Source: Chondrus crispus (Eukaryota > Rhodophyta > Florideophyceae > Gigartinales > Gigartinaceae). From it: 64,000 nucleotides of DNA. The notes under the pieces are model-generated. The model was not told where the DNA came from, searched no databases, and saw only the letters and a list, made by a program, of their open reading frames with translations. The translations under genes and the position numbers were made by a program. Shown here one piece after another: positions 1 through 10,484 of the stretch; position 1 is the stretch's first letter; each line of letters begins with the position of its first letter. The stretch lies in the NCBI RefSeq assembly GCF_000350225.1, contig NW_005179069.1, forward strand, positions 133,786 through 197,785, in the 5' to 3' direction.

Positions 1-3000
1 GATTGGTAGATTCTTGGTTGATTGTATAACTTTGTCGCCTACCTTGAATGTTAATTGTTTTCGATGTTTATTAACTGTTTCGGCGCTTCTTGCTTTGGCT
101 TGGTTGATTGATTCTTTTGCGAGTTTAGTTGCAGTGTAGAGTTCCTGAAGAAAACGATATGCAGAGGTATTTCTTGAGTGCATGTTTTCGCTTATATCCG
201 AATGGAGTATATCAGATATTGCGAACGGGTGTTGACCGTACTCCAGAAAGAATGGCGTTTGGCGAGTAGTATCGTTGACATGATTGTTGTAAGCAAATTC
301 TACTCTTGGTAGATATTTTTCCCAGTCTTTCTGAGTGTAGCTTACATAACAGCGTAGCATTTCCTGAAGTGTGCGAAATGCTCTTTCAGACTGTCCATCA
401 GTCTGTGGGTGAAATGCTGTTGAGAAGTTTAGTTTAACTTTAAGCATTTTCATAAGTTCAGTCCAGAAGGACCCTGTGAATCTTGTATTTGGATCTGATA
501 TTATTTTTCGCGGTAGTCCATGGTGTTTTAGATTTCTTTGTAGAACGTTGTTGCTATGGTTTTGGCGCTGTTGTCCGATCCGAATGGTATAAAGTGTGTT
601 CGTTTTGATAGTTTATCTACAACGACCATAATTGCGGTTTTGCCGTCCATTGTTTTAAGTAAATCGAATACAAAGTCCATTGAAATGACTTCCCATTTCT
701 TAGTTGGAGGTGGAAACGGTCTTAGGTTTCCAAGTTGGTTCTGAGTTGAGCTCTTTGCCTCTTGGCATTTAAGGCATTTTCTCACGTAATTGTGGATATC
801 TTTCTTCATAGTTGGCCAATAGTAATGCCTTGATATAAGTGAAGTCGTTTTATTACTTCCTCTATGCGATCCAAATACTGATTCGTGGTTATCTTGAAAA
901 ATGGTCCTTCGGAGTTCTCCTTTTGGTATGCATAGCCTTTCATCGAAATACAACCGTTGTCCCGTTTTTGTATAGGGCTCTACTGGATCCTGGAATTTTT
1001 CTTTGAACGATTCGTCGTTCTCATAGTCTTCTTGTAGATTACGTAATGTTTCTTGCCTTACATTCACCATTGTGAATGCCATTAACTGTTTTACTATTTT
1101 TGATGATGTATGATGTACTTCTCTATATTTTCGAGATAGTGCATCAGCTACGACGTTTGATTTTCCCTTGATGTAATCAATAGTCGAATTTTTGCATGAT
1201 TTCAACCCATCTTGCTTGTCTTCTAGATAATGTTTTCTGTGTATCCAGATATTTTAACGGATGATGATCAGTCATGATCTTGAATTTAGAACCATGTAAG
1301 TATGGTCTCCATGTATGCAGGGCATATATGATAGCTAAGAGCTCTCGCTCATGCGTACTGTATCCTTGCTCTGCTGGATTCAGTTTTCTAGAAGCGTATG
1401 CCACAGGACGACATCTGGATTCGTCGGTTTGGGTCAGTACCGCCCCGACACCTGTTTGAGATGCGTCTGCAGTTAGTTGATATGGCAGATTTGGATCTGC
1501 GCATCTTAGCACTGGTGCTTCTGTTAATCGCTGCTTTAGCTCCTGAAATGCTAAAGCTTGCGGCTTTTCCCATTTGAAGGGATTATTTTTTCGAGTAAGG
1601 TTTGAAAAAGGGGTCGCAATTGTTGCGAAGTCTTTTACAAACCTTCTGTAGTGATTACAAAGTCCTAGAAAACTTTGCACTTGTGTTACGTTTTGTGGTG
1701 CTTCCCAGTTCTTTACTGCTTCAATTTTCTTTGGATTTACTTGAATACGGTCTTTGCTAATGATGTGTCCTAGGTATTCAATGTTTTGAGAGAGAAATTC
1801 ACATTTTGATAGTTTCCCATACAGCTTGTGTTCTCTCAATAAGTCTAGTACTGTTTTGAGGTGTTTCACGTGCTCTTTTTTCGTTTTGCTGTAAACAAGT
1901 GTATCGTCAAGATATACAAGAACAAATGTATACATTTGTAGATATATCTAAATAGGGCCTAAATATGTTGTTCATTAATGTTTGAAAACATCCAGGTGCT
2001 CCCCTTAGTCCGAATGGAGTCACCAAGTATTCGTATTGTCCGTACCTCGTCCTAACAGCAGTTTTCTCTATGTCTGAGTCTTTCAGCCTTATTTGATGAT
2101 ATCCAGATCTAAGATCTAGCGTCGAGAAGTATTTAGCTCCACCGACTTGATCCCATACTTCATCAATTCTCGGTAACGGAACCTGATTTTTTATCGTTTG
2201 TTTGTTCAATGCTCTGTAATCTATACACATTCGGAGACTTCCATCTTTTTAGGTGTACATAGTACTGGACTTCCCCAAGGGCTTATGCTTGGTCTGATAA
2301 ATCCTAGGGATAGAGCCTCCTCAATCCGTTTTTTCATTTCTTCGAATTCTTTTCTTGAGAGCTTATAGATTGGCCCCATCTTGGGTTTTGCATCTTTCTC
2401 CATATCTATACTCATTTCCACTGATCGTTTTGGTGGTAGTCCATGCGGTAGCTCTTTGGGAAATACATCTTTGTATTCTTCCATCATACCCATCAATTCT
2501 TCATCTTTAAGCGCTTTAGGACCTTCCCCTGTTCTTTTTTCTTCACTGCTTTTTAACACTACATGATATATCATACTCTTTTGCTTTTTTGCTAGTCTCA
2601 CGACCTGCTTACTCGTCAACATGAATTTCGGGTGGGCTTCCCCATGTTGAAGAGCCTCTGCGTCCACAGTTATTAATCTAGGCCCTTCTTTGAGGAGCAT
2701 ACGGTAATGTTTCCAGTTGATTATTGGGTTGGCTCCAGATAGCCACGCCTTGTCTAAGATTAAGTCGTAGGCGATCCAGTCCACTACGTATGACCGTACG
2801 TTGATGGTAGCTTCTCCAATCCGTATGTTTAGATTCTCGCAACAACGTTCCATTGAAACTAATGTTCGGTCCAATAGTTCTGCATTGAGACTAGTTTCCG
2901 CTCTTTTCATTTTCAATTTTCTTGCATATTTCTTTGATATGACCATCTCCTCACACCCACTATCCACAAGGATGTTACATGAGAAGTTGGCGGTACTACT

Positions 3001-3248
3001 TTGTACCCTTCCCATGTAAACCAGTAGGCTTTGTCTCTGTGATTTTCTCCTTTTCCTGTATGGTGAAAATGCACATAGTTTCCAATTATTATTTTCTCTA
3101 CTTTGATATCTTTGACCTAAGGTCTTCTTCTGGTGCTTTTTGTATTTTCTGGTTTTTTGTGTTTTTTGATTTGTTTCTTATGGGAGTCGGCAATTTTGCA
3201 AGTTTCCACTGATGTGCCGAGACCCTTCAGTGGAACTGCTAGTTTTTC
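1..3248 (-). pseudogene. pol: G1 pol pseudogene (protease, RT, RNase H, integrase), frameshifted
   Basis: The intact homologue is the 1.2-kaa Pol of copy 2. Here the same protein is spread over four minus-strand reading pieces: 2221-3015 (protease with LVDSG, start of RT), 1907-2230 (RT fingers and palm), 1177-1935 (YLDD region as [11 protein letters not shown], connection, RNase H with TADAS) and 528-1205 (integrase zinc finger and first catalytic Asp). The rest of integrase runs off at base 1. The pieces change frame near 2225 and 1920; near 1920 the text around the YLDD box is duplicated or scrambled. Another shift is near 1190. No functional product is expected. By analogy with copy 2, the pol frame would open at the GAAAAAC site at 3242-3248. 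Confidence 0.9.
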
Positions 3249-4122
3249 TTATGAGAATATGCCTTGTTGTTCATGTAAGGCTTGTTGTAATGGTTACGCG
3301 CAATGCAATTTGGTTTTGCACATACGAAACATAATCTGTTCTCGATTCACCGCTTTTTCTCTGCGTACGAGAGTTTTTGCTTTTCAGATAAGGAATGTTT
3401 CCTATCTGAATTGGTGTTGGTCTCCCGATAAAGTTTGAAGTAGTCCTACTCATTCCAAAGAATCCTTGGTTGTATGTGTACAGACTGTCAAGTCTATCTG
3501 CGATTTTCATAGCCTCTTGTAACGTCGAGGGTTCTGCCCTTTCCACTTCAATACGTGTTCGAGTTCTCAGTCCTTGGCTGTAATGGAATATTTGTTCAGC
3601 CACAGTCATTGATGGAATTTGCAGTAGCCATTTTGAAAATTCCCTGTTGTATTCAGCCACTTGGGTTAGTTTACCTATTTGTTTTATATTGCTAAGCGTT
3701 TTCCTCGCGGTAAGCTCCCTGTTTACTGGTTCGAAGTAGCTAAGGATCTCTCTTTGGAAGTCCTCATATGTCTGTATCGGCGTGCCGTTCAGGGTGACTA
3801 GTTCCCACCATTGTAATCCTGCTCCTCCCATATAGCTCACTGCGTACTTGATACGGTTGATATCGTTGGGTACATTTGGTTGCGTTGAAAATATGTTGTC
3901 TAAACTTTTAAGCCAGCTTCGCACGTTTTGACCTGTAAACTTTTCCGGTTTACCTGTCTTTAGTCTTTCAATGTGTATTCCACTTTGATTCATACCAGCT
4001 ATAGTTTGGTTTGCTATTGTAACCTAGTTATGTAGATGTTTGTTTTCTTGGCTAGTCTGAGCTACTTGCTCCTATAATGCAGCGATCTGTTGTTGCATTT
4101 GGGCCAATGCATTTTCGGTGTC

Positions 4123-4125
<3 letters not shown>
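3239..4125 (-). pseudogene. gag: G1 gag pseudogene with two amber codons
   Basis: The ATG at 4125 aligns with the gag start of copy 2. Codons 18 (4072-4074) and 34 (4024-4026) are TAG where copy 2 has CAG and CAA (Gln), so the N-terminal coiled coil is cut; a downstream ATG at 3993 leaves a 240-residue frame. That frame shifts near its end, and the zinc-knuckle region reads on in another frame. The knuckle has the unusual order C-x2-C-x4-C-x4-H, as in copy 2. The gag stop TAG (3239-3241) directly follows GAAAAAC (3242-3248). Non-functional by itself. Confidence 0.88.

Positions 4126-4153
<28 letters not shown>
4124..4153. repeat. (ATT)10 microsatellite abutting the gag start codon
   Basis: Ten perfect ATT units. 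On the coding strand they read as AAT repeats ending in the gag ATG of G1 copy 1. Copy 2 has only a short, imperfect ATTATTAATAATGG at this place, so the array expanded after the copies split. Confidence 0.95.
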
Positions 4154-4227
4154 GCAAGGATATTGTTTTTGTGAAATAATTAGTGTGTAAGCACTTTTTG
4201 TTTTGAACTCAAACAATGTTTTTATTA

Positions 4228-4944
4228 CTAGGCCCGCTTAGAGTACTTCTTGTAGTGGGAAATGGTTTTCCCAATATATTTGGCGGATACCTTGGGGGGC
4301 TTGGCAATAGTGTGCCAGCGGTTGATAGAGCCTTTCTGAGATGCCAAGTGGACCAAGCGGAGCTGTTCTGATTTTCGCCTTATATGCTCAGGGTCGCCCT
4401 TATGGACGTTATACTGTAAAATATTACTGTAATTGGTGTGACAAAGCTCACACTTAAGAACTAAATATTTTTTGTACTCCTTGTCCAAATACTGTACCGC
4501 ACTATTAAATCCCCGTGCACTAATGAGTGCCTTAATGTGGTCTTCGGTTAAGTAATGCTCGTGCCACGCCTGATGTGTAGGCTTATACGTATTGCACGTT
4601 GAACACTTGGCCCCACTTCGCGGGGTGGACCGGGGGACTAGGTCAATGGTTGGCCCGCGGTCCAATTCTTGGCTCTTGAGCCCCGCGATAAAATCAACTT
4701 CGTTTTTTAGTACTGTACGCTCTAGTACCGTAGAAACAGCCACTACTTTAGCTTCCTCGGGAGGGGGGCTCGTTTCCTTTTCGACACGTGTCACCGTTGT
4801 GACCTCTGTGACTTCAGCCTCGGCGGGCTTACTGTCAGCCTCTGGCTTACACACTGTAAATCCAATGGGAATTGCAATAGAAATAGAAATAGCGGTTAAA
4901 AACCCGTTAGCGATGCTACCAGTTTTCACGTGCCCAGTGGACAC
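4228..4944 (-). CDS. G1 ORF0: membrane segment plus two CX2CX12HX5H zinc fingers (copy 1)
   Basis: An open frame of about 238 codons between the 5' LTR and gag, conserved with the copy at 56211-56927 over its whole length and with the same C-terminus. It contains no Met codon; the nearest plausible start is a GTG at 4944, just inside the LTR. Visible parts are a hydrophobic stretch near residues 14-32, an acidic Pro/Glu/Val-rich linker, and two fingers with identical spacing (CSTC..HEHYLTEDH and CELC..H..DPEH), which match the zf-met/ZFR/JAZ pattern known in RNA-binding proteins. The basic tail ends HYKKYSKRA. The frame is open although gag and pol of this copy are broken. Function is unknown; an RNA-binding or nucleocapsid-accessory role is inference. 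Confidence 0.7.
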   Translation of the reverse strand: MSTGHVKTGSIANGFLTAISISIAIPIGFTVCKPEADSKPAEAEVTEVTTVTRVEKETSPPPEEAKVVAVSTVLERTVLKNEVDFIAGLKSQELDRGPTIDLVPRSTPRSGAKCSTCNTYKPTHQAWHEHYLTEDHIKALISARGFNSAVQYLDKEYKKYLVLKCELCHTNYSNILQYNVHKGDPEHIRRKSEQLRLVHLASQKGSINRWHTIAKPPKVSAKYIGKTISHYKKYSKRA

Positions 4945-5481
4945 GTGGACAATTTTTTGGATTGTTTGACTTACTTCGAAAGTTTCGGTTGGTTTTGGGG
5001 TTTTTGACTTAGAGGGTCTAATTGACGCTCTGTCTTAGTCAGGTTGGGGGCTCCGGTGGTTAGTCGGTTGTTGTGCCTGCCTCTCCAACTCCCCGTCGCT
5101 CCGAACCGGGACCTTCATAGAACTCTAGAAGGTAGCTACTCAACAGGTAGAATGGCCTAGACTACACTAGAAATAAACTTTCCTATTAAAATTCCCACTA
5201 AATGACCCCATCTCGCTACATCTTTGCTCCCCCTCCATCTTGGCGTGGTCCTCCTCGCCCGCAGGATCCCCTAAGGATCCCGCTAACGCTGACCGGGTCG
5301 TCCTCGGGGACTCTTTCTTGCTATAGAGTCCCCATTCTGCTGGCGAAGAGGACGACCTGACGGTCGGGGTGAGCACTGTAGTGCACGTGTAAATTACTGT
5401 ACACGTCACATACATCGTCACCGTCCTGCTCAGCTCCTGTTTACAGTCTGTCAGAGAGCTGAGCGGGACCCTAATCTTACA
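4924..5481 (-). repeat. 5' LTR of G1 copy 1
   Basis: 558 bp on the minus strand, beginning TGTAAGATTAGGGTCCC and ending GTGAAA just before ACTGGTAGCATCGC, the primer-binding-site candidate. It aligns along its whole length with the 555-bp LTRs of copy 2, with many substitutions. It contains the conserved GTAAGT splice-donor-like sequence upstream of ORF0. Confidence 0.9.
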
Positions 5482-6134
5482 CTTACCACATAAAGGGGGG
5501 GTGCTGCAATTGTCGGACAGTGACAAAAAGATCGGACATGCAAAGTATTTTGAAAAATATCTCCGACACGGGCCAAGGTGCACCGCCGCCCGTAACGGCG
5601 CCAGACAGTGCGCCGTATCTCAGAACGACGTGGTTGAAATTAAAGAAAAAATATCTCAATCGATTGCTCACAGCTTGCTACGTATAAGAGTGTAACAACC
5701 CAAAAATACAAAACAGGCATACTTTTCTATTTTTTAATTGGCTTCGATGTCCGATCTTTGTGCGCAGTTGGGGTGCAAAAGTGTCCGCGCGCTTCAATCT
5801 CACTCCTCGTCTTTGTCCGTGCTTGTTTTCACCAAGTCCCAGTAGACGAACGGCTGAGAGTGTTCCAGTGCGACGTCGCAAAACATAAAAAATGGTGATT
5901 GCTTGACAATTACAAGTACTTTTTCCTTTTAATATTGAGGTTTTTGTCCGACATTTAGAGCACCCCCCCCTTTACTGTAATCAGTAAGGTAGGACGTGGT
6001 TGTTTCATAGAAGTGACGTGTTGCTGCGACTACAAGGCATAATGTTTTGTACATGTAGTCTATGAAACAAGCACGGTATATACGCCGCAGCCCAGACCAG
6101 AGTTACGCCCTCTTCCTTCTCTACTGCATCTACC
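5482..6134. other. Intergenic, no gene recognised
   Basis: AT-rich sequence between the G1 LTR and the recombinase-like fragment. It holds short palindromes and several CTGTA/TACAG words. Short frames on both strands show no family motif. Confidence 0.6.
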
Positions 6135-6642
6135 ATGAGCTCCACATCATCCGTCCCAGGCACACCCTCTCCTGATAACCTTGACGAGTTCCCATGGACC
6201 CTCAATTCAGACGCAAAACCAAACTTCCCGCCTCTCTTTTCGCTTCCCTGCGCTGGCCTTCCAGAAAACGCCGGGACTACAGACACAGTCCCATCGCACT
6301 CTGCTGCCGCTATGAGGTACATCGGCACCCGGACGCCGGCTAACACCGTACGTGCAAACACTACTTCTCTGCCGGCTCTGGTCCGGTTCTTCACTTGCAG
6401 CAACAGCCTTACTGTAACCAGTCCTCAAAAAATGTCATCAAGTGAGCCATCAAGTGAGGACATGGATGCAGCTCGCAGACACCTATTCCCAGACGACGCG
6501 AACGGATTCCTCCCCTCTGGTTTCGCAAAGTGGACCACTCAGCAGCTCCATCGCGTCAGGTTCTATTTAATCGAATTTGCAGTCAACTATAGATCAGGAA
6601 GAGGGGAAGAGGTCAAGCCAACGACTACGAAAAGCTACATCA
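6135..6642 (+). pseudogene. Crypton/DUF3504-like tyrosine recombinase, N-terminal part (5' of G2 insertion)
   Basis: ATG at 6135 (context ACCATGAG) opens about 169 codons that run straight into the G2 LTR, which supplies the last Met and a stop. The first 115 residues are Ser/Pro/Thr-rich. The last 50 (KWTTQQLHRVRFYLIEFAVN.., then a Lys-Pro-Thr-Thr-Thr-Lys-Ser-Tyr stretch) resemble the SAM-like core-binding domain of Crypton/DUF3504 recombinases, which have a helix, then Lys/Arg-rich text and 'SY..GLQR'. Removing G2 and one target-duplication copy continues the same frame at 18325. The catalytic Arg-His-Arg-Tyr domain is not seen. The family call is by pattern only and could be wrong; it is clear that a frame was interrupted. 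Confidence 0.5.
6638..6642. repeat. Target-site duplication CATCA of element G2 (partner 18320-18324)
   Basis: The five bases CATCA directly precede the 5' LTR and directly follow the 3' LTR (18320-18324). A 5-bp duplication is the normal mark of Ty3/Gypsy integration. Confidence 0.95.
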
Positions 6643-7288
6643 TGTAGTGCACTGTGCTAAGTAACGGGACAGCTGTCCCTAGCGGCCAAAATCGCGCTCG
6701 CCGCCACCACGTGTACCACGGGTATCCGTGGACCCCCCTGCCGCTCTACCGGACCTCCCCGTGGACACGTGTAATCCCTCCGCATCCCATAGGGCCTATG
6801 GGGGCTGTACTTGGTCCCCTCGGGGCTACACCCGTTCCTTCCTAGTTATTCTAATTTACAGTATAATTTAGCTTCGCCATTACGGCGGCGGGGGACTATA
6901 TAGTCAACCTGATACTCAAAGTAAAGAGGCACGAAGCCTCGAGTCTTTTACCTTGGTTTCTGGATTCCAGGTTGTAGCCTCGACTCGGTACTGGCTCGCC
7001 CATACCGACCGAGCCATCTACACCCCTGGAATCCCAACTGCCTTCCCCGCGCGCGTCGACCCCAACCGCGCGAGCGCTACGTTAATTACTGTGCTGTCCG
7101 TTCTGTTAGTTCTGTTTTTCCTTTAATTACTCCTGTTTATTGCTGACTACGTTGCTACTTTCCTACCGCGCAAGCTGCGCCCGGATCCCGGTTCCGGTCA
7201 TCCACCGGGTGGTCTCCGGAATTTCCTTACGCGTCCGAACGCGCGTCGCTCTGCCTACAGCCGCCACCCGTGGCTGTAGTGCACGACA
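6643..7288 (+). repeat. 5' LTR of G2
   Basis: 646 bp, TG...CA ends. The U3 part is full of short palindromes: GGGACAGCTGTCCC at 6666-6679, CACGTG boxes, CCATAGGGCCTATGG near 6787, and a TATATA box at 6897-6902. Partner 17675-18319. Confidence 0.95.
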
Positions 7289-7423
7289 TTTTGGTCTTCC
7301 GACCTAGAAGCAGTCGATACTCTCGTGCATCCGAGTGTCCTCTTTCTTCCCTGACCTACTTTCCCTTTCTATCTCTCCTACCTACGCTTTTCCCTCACGC
7401 ACCGATCGTTAGGTGTATTCGCC

Positions 7424-9502
7424 ATGGTGACCGGCTCCGAGTCGTCCCATGACACTCGTCCGAGAGACGTCCCGGCGCCCGTCGCGGCGTGGATCACGCG
7501 GAACCGCCGCGAAGGACTCCGTGAAGCCGAGAGGTTCTCTCTCAACTTAATCGAGGAGAAACTCAACTGGCACACCGCCAAGATACGCGAGATGTTGGAC
7601 AGCCTTGTTGCTGGTAAGATCGCCGCTCAGGCGGAGGTACAGTCCCAACAGGGACGTGATCGCCTAGCCGCACTAGAAGGCGTTCTAACTCGAGCGTGGC
7701 AGAAGGACATTGGGTCCACCGTCGACGAGACGCTTCTGCCCCTACGGGAGGAAGTAAATCGCCTGACGCAGGAAGTTAATGACCTCCGTCGGCGTAACCT
7801 CGCCTTGGAAACGGCGCAGACACGACCCGCCCCCGGTAGACCGGACGAGTCGACCGCGTCGAAGCCAAGACCCAACCCGCAGTTACATGCGTTACGACCG
7901 TTGGACGAAAATCTACTGTTCGCCGACGTCACGAAGTCGGCTCTCACGGCCGCCGGGATCCTGTTCCCCGATCCCCTGACGATGGAGGGACACCGAGATC
8001 CTACCGCGGACCTAGCGGCCGCCCGAGGCCCGTCACCAAGATCGTCTCGCGACAAGAAGTTCAAGACCGAAGGCCACCGTCACAAGTCCGGCCACGGAAG
8101 CCGACCTGAACCGGAGGATTTCTCCGGTTACTCGGGGGGATCCCCGCCCTCAGCTTCAGAATCCGACTCCGATTCGGACTCCGAAGCCGAGGCATTCACG
8201 GTACCACAACCGACCTTCGGCCCTAAGGCGAAGGGTGTCACGGTGTGGAAACCGACCAACCCTCGCTTCCGCGGCGCGTGTAATTATCGAGCATACCGTC
8301 TCGTGAATACCGACCCCACCGTCGATGCAAAGGTGTACGCCACGACGCGTAAGCGCGTGCAATATCTCCTCGTCGTAATGGGAGAGTACAAGTTTAACGG
8401 GTCCAACCCGATCAAAGTCATCAGCTTTTTGGCTAGATGTAAGGAGAATTTCGACAACGCAGAAATGTCGGAGGCAATGGCTCTAATGGCCTTGCCGCAT
8501 CTTCTCAACCCGCCGGCGAAGGAGGCGTACGAATCCCATCGAGGATATTTCCGACGCAATCAAGGGATTGCGTCGTGGCCAGCAGCAGTGAACTGGTTGC
8601 CTCGTACGTGTGCTACGAATATTCAGATCGAGCAAGCGCTCTCTGTGGTCCGGTATTTACGCCAAAAACCCGGCGAAGTGGAGACCGAGTATGCCACTCG
8701 TATGTTAACCGCCCTCGCGCGGTGTGGGGACATCCATTCCTCCTATGAACGCACTACCCTGTTCATAGAGGGCCTCCTTCCGGCGATCAAGCCGTTGGTG
8801 CTCCAAGCAAGGGAGAATCGCCCCCGATCCTCATTCGAAGACACGGTGGCCGAAGCCCGCGCTCAAGGGGCGGCCTACCGCGCGCAGACGGCTGGCGGAA
8901 GAAGACGCGTCGACTTCGCGAGACCCACCGCCAAGCAAGTGTTGGCGATGGCAGACAGTATGCCCTCATCGACAACCGCGGGTCTGACCCCGAGCTATCA
9001 TACAGGCCTGGACGCCGAGAACTTCCTCGCCAATGACGAGCCATTCGCCGCCGCAGCTGGGTCCCCCTCATTTCCCACCGAGGGATCCTCATTCAACGAC
9101 AAGGATTCGTTGTTCTACGGAGAGCGGCGGCCGACCTACAAGGACCCGCCCCGGCTTCGGAGACCGCGCGAGAAGTCTCCCGGGTGGGCCGGTCGAGAGG
9201 GAACCCGGGATATGAAGACACCTTCCCCGCAAGTCATCTGCTACACCTGCTACAAAGTCGGGGATCATATTAACCCCGACTGTAGCATGAAGGTGCGCGA
9301 TGTGTCGCTCGTCCCTCATAATTTTGAGAAGCTCACGGCGGCACAGAAGGCCCGTGTTCCGGCAGACGCGTACTTGCGCGCTGTAGCCCTCCTCAGTTTC
9401 GAGGCGAATCGGCTGATCGCACCCGTCTTGCAGTCGAAGTCTCCCTCCGCGTCGGAAAATTCAAGCTCCCCGAGCGGTAAAACCCCCTCTCCGAAAAACT
9501 AG
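7424..9502 (+). CDS. gag: G2 Gag polyprotein
   Basis: 692 codons from ATG 7424 (context GCCATGG). Gag forms the virus-like particle in the cytoplasm. Residues 30-140 are charged and helical (coiled-coil-like). Residues 235-255 form a Ser/Asp/Glu run. Residues about 295-490 look like a retrotransposon Gag capsid domain (FNGSNPIKVISFLARCKENF, then GEVETEYATRML). A zinc knuckle starts at Cys606: CYTCYKVGDHINPDC, spaced C-x2-C-x5-H-x4-C, one residue longer than the usual C-x2-C-x4-H-x4-C. The frame is intact. It ends in AAA AAC TAG, where the -1 frame is open into downstream sequence. Confidence 0.9.
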   Translation: MVTGSESSHDTRPRDVPAPVAAWITRNRREGLREAERFSLNLIEEKLNWHTAKIREMLDSLVAGKIAAQAEVQSQQGRDRLAALEGVLTRAWQKDIGSTVDETLLPLREEVNRLTQEVNDLRRRNLALETAQTRPAPGRPDESTASKPRPNPQLHALRPLDENLLFADVTKSALTAAGILFPDPLTMEGHRDPTADLAAARGPSPRSSRDKKFKTEGHRHKSGHGSRPEPEDFSGYSGGSPPSASESDSDSDSEAEAFTVPQPTFGPKAKGVTVWKPTNPRFRGACNYRAYRLVNTDPTVDAKVYATTRKRVQYLLVVMGEYKFNGSNPIKVISFLARCKENFDNAEMSEAMALMALPHLLNPPAKEAYESHRGYFRRNQGIASWPAAVNWLPRTCATNIQIEQALSVVRYLRQKPGEVETEYATRMLTALARCGDIHSSYERTTLFIEGLLPAIKPLVLQARENRPRSSFEDTVAEARAQGAAYRAQTAGGRRRVDFARPTAKQVLAMADSMPSSTTAGLTPSYHTGLDAENFLANDEPFAAAAGSPSFPTEGSSFNDKDSLFYGERRPTYKDPPRLRRPREKSPGWAGREGTRDMKTPSPQVICYTCYKVGDHINPDCSMKVRDVSLVPHNFEKLTAAQKARVPADAYLRAVALLSFEANRLIAPVLQSKSPSASENSSSPSGKTPSPKN

Positions 9503-9543
9503 GAGACCCACAGCTGAAAATCGCTGACATTCCATCGCGGGTC
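9493..9543 (+). promoter_or_regulatory. Candidate -1 frameshift site at gag end of G2
   Basis: GAAAAAC (9493-9499) is followed directly by the gag stop TAG. The -1 frame is open from 9493 to 9858. Downstream, GACCC (9505-9509) can pair with GGGTC (9539-9543), and CAGC (9511-9514) with GCTG (9523-9526). The same seven bases sit at the gag end of G1 and near that of G3. The recoding role is inferred. Confidence 0.5.
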
Positions 9544-9668
9544 ACCGCGTCACCTCCGCCCCCGAAGCCGGCGATCCGCGTCTTGGGGCGGAGACACGCT
9601 CGCCAAGCGAGTCCCTCCAACCCCGATCCGACGGGCATGGGGACGCTCCGCCGACCGTGGCGTCTTAA

Positions 9669-10484
9669 CAACGGGAGGCGCTCCCCGACGACAAAGCCGT
9701 CGAGCCAGTTTGTACACTGTCTCGACGTAATTACAAGGTCTACGCCGATCTTGGGATCACCACCTCCATCATGGTGCGTCAACTCACCATCCTGGACACG
9801 GGTGCCGGCTCCAATTTTGTCCGCGCCGACACCCTGCCCAAAGGATGGGAGCGCTTAGTCGAACCGGGGGATGTCCCGACGATCGCTGACGCGAATGGGC
9901 GGCCGTTACGAACAAGCGGGACCATCACCCTCGTTGTTCGACTAGCCACTCGCACCATGAAATGCAAGTTCATCGTGTGCGAGCGCCTGGCAGCCCCCGT
10001 CATCCTGGGCTGTGACTTTAATGACAAGTTTGTCGAGGCCATCTATCCACGTCGGAAGGTGGTCGAGCTCGATGATGGGACGAAAATCCCCATCGTGAGA
10101 AAACCGGCAACTCGTCGAGCCGAAGCACCTCCGCTCCCCTCGGAGCAGGAGTATGAAAACGACCCGGGTCGAGTTTCCCCCAAACTCAAGGTTTCTCGTC
10201 CGGTTATAATACCACCCGAGACGCAAGCCTGGGTGCATGTGACCAACGGTCGCACGGGTCTTTCCGTTTTGGAACCCAACCCGCAGTTATATGCGAAACA
10301 CCGCGTCTCCCTGTCGAATGGGGTCGCGCACATCACCGCACTCCGAGAGTTCAAGGTCTTGGTAGCCAACTTCGCCTCCGCCCCCAAGCGCCTCTCGAAG
10401 AACCAGGTGCTGGGGTACGTTACCCCCCATCCGCGTGCCATGATACGCACCGCGATGCCTCTCGACGCCCTCCTAGCGGCGTAA
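9669..10484 (+). CDS. pol: G2 Pol, aspartic protease segment
   Basis: The protease frame is open from 9669, just after a TAA at 9666-9668; the first ATG is at 9771. The active-site loop is TILDTGAGSNF (Asp at residue 9 from that ATG) and ILGCDFNDKF is the flap-side hydrophobic-Gly motif. The enzyme would cleave Gag-Pol as a homodimer. The frame entered by a -1 shift at the gag end differs from this one, so one more shift (a 1-bp indel near 9600-9668) separates them. The segment ends at TAA 10482-10484, and the same frame continues open to the RT. Probably part of one original Pol, now split. Confidence 0.8.
   Translation, partial: QREALPDDKAVEPVCTLSRRNYKVYADLGITTSIMVRQLTILDTGAGSNFVRADTLPKGWERLVEPGDVPTIADANGRPLRTSGTITLVVRLATRTMKCKFIVCERLAAPVILGCDFNDKFVEAIYPRRKVVELDDGTKIPIVRKPATRRAEAPPLPSEQEYENDPGRVSPKLKVSRPVIIPPETQAWVHVTNGRTGLSVLEPNPQLYAKHRVSLSNGVAHITALREFKVLVANFASAPKRLSKNQVLGYVTPHPRAMIRTAMPLDALLAA

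Larger units (their letters stand above)
1..5481 (-). mobile_element. Ty3/Gypsy chromovirus, family G1, copy 1 (decayed, cut by window edge)
   Basis: Minus-strand retroelement read from its 5' LTR (4924-5481) through an extra ORF, gag and pol into integrase, where the window ends. Gene order and protein sequence follow the intact G1 copy at 55677-62097 throughout. Gag has two nonsense codons and pol is broken into several frames, so it is a dead copy. Its 3' LTR lies outside the window, so age by LTR comparison and target duplication cannot be judged. The LTR is recognisably homologous to that of copy 2 but clearly diverged, so the two insertions are of different age or subfamily. Confidence 0.93.
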
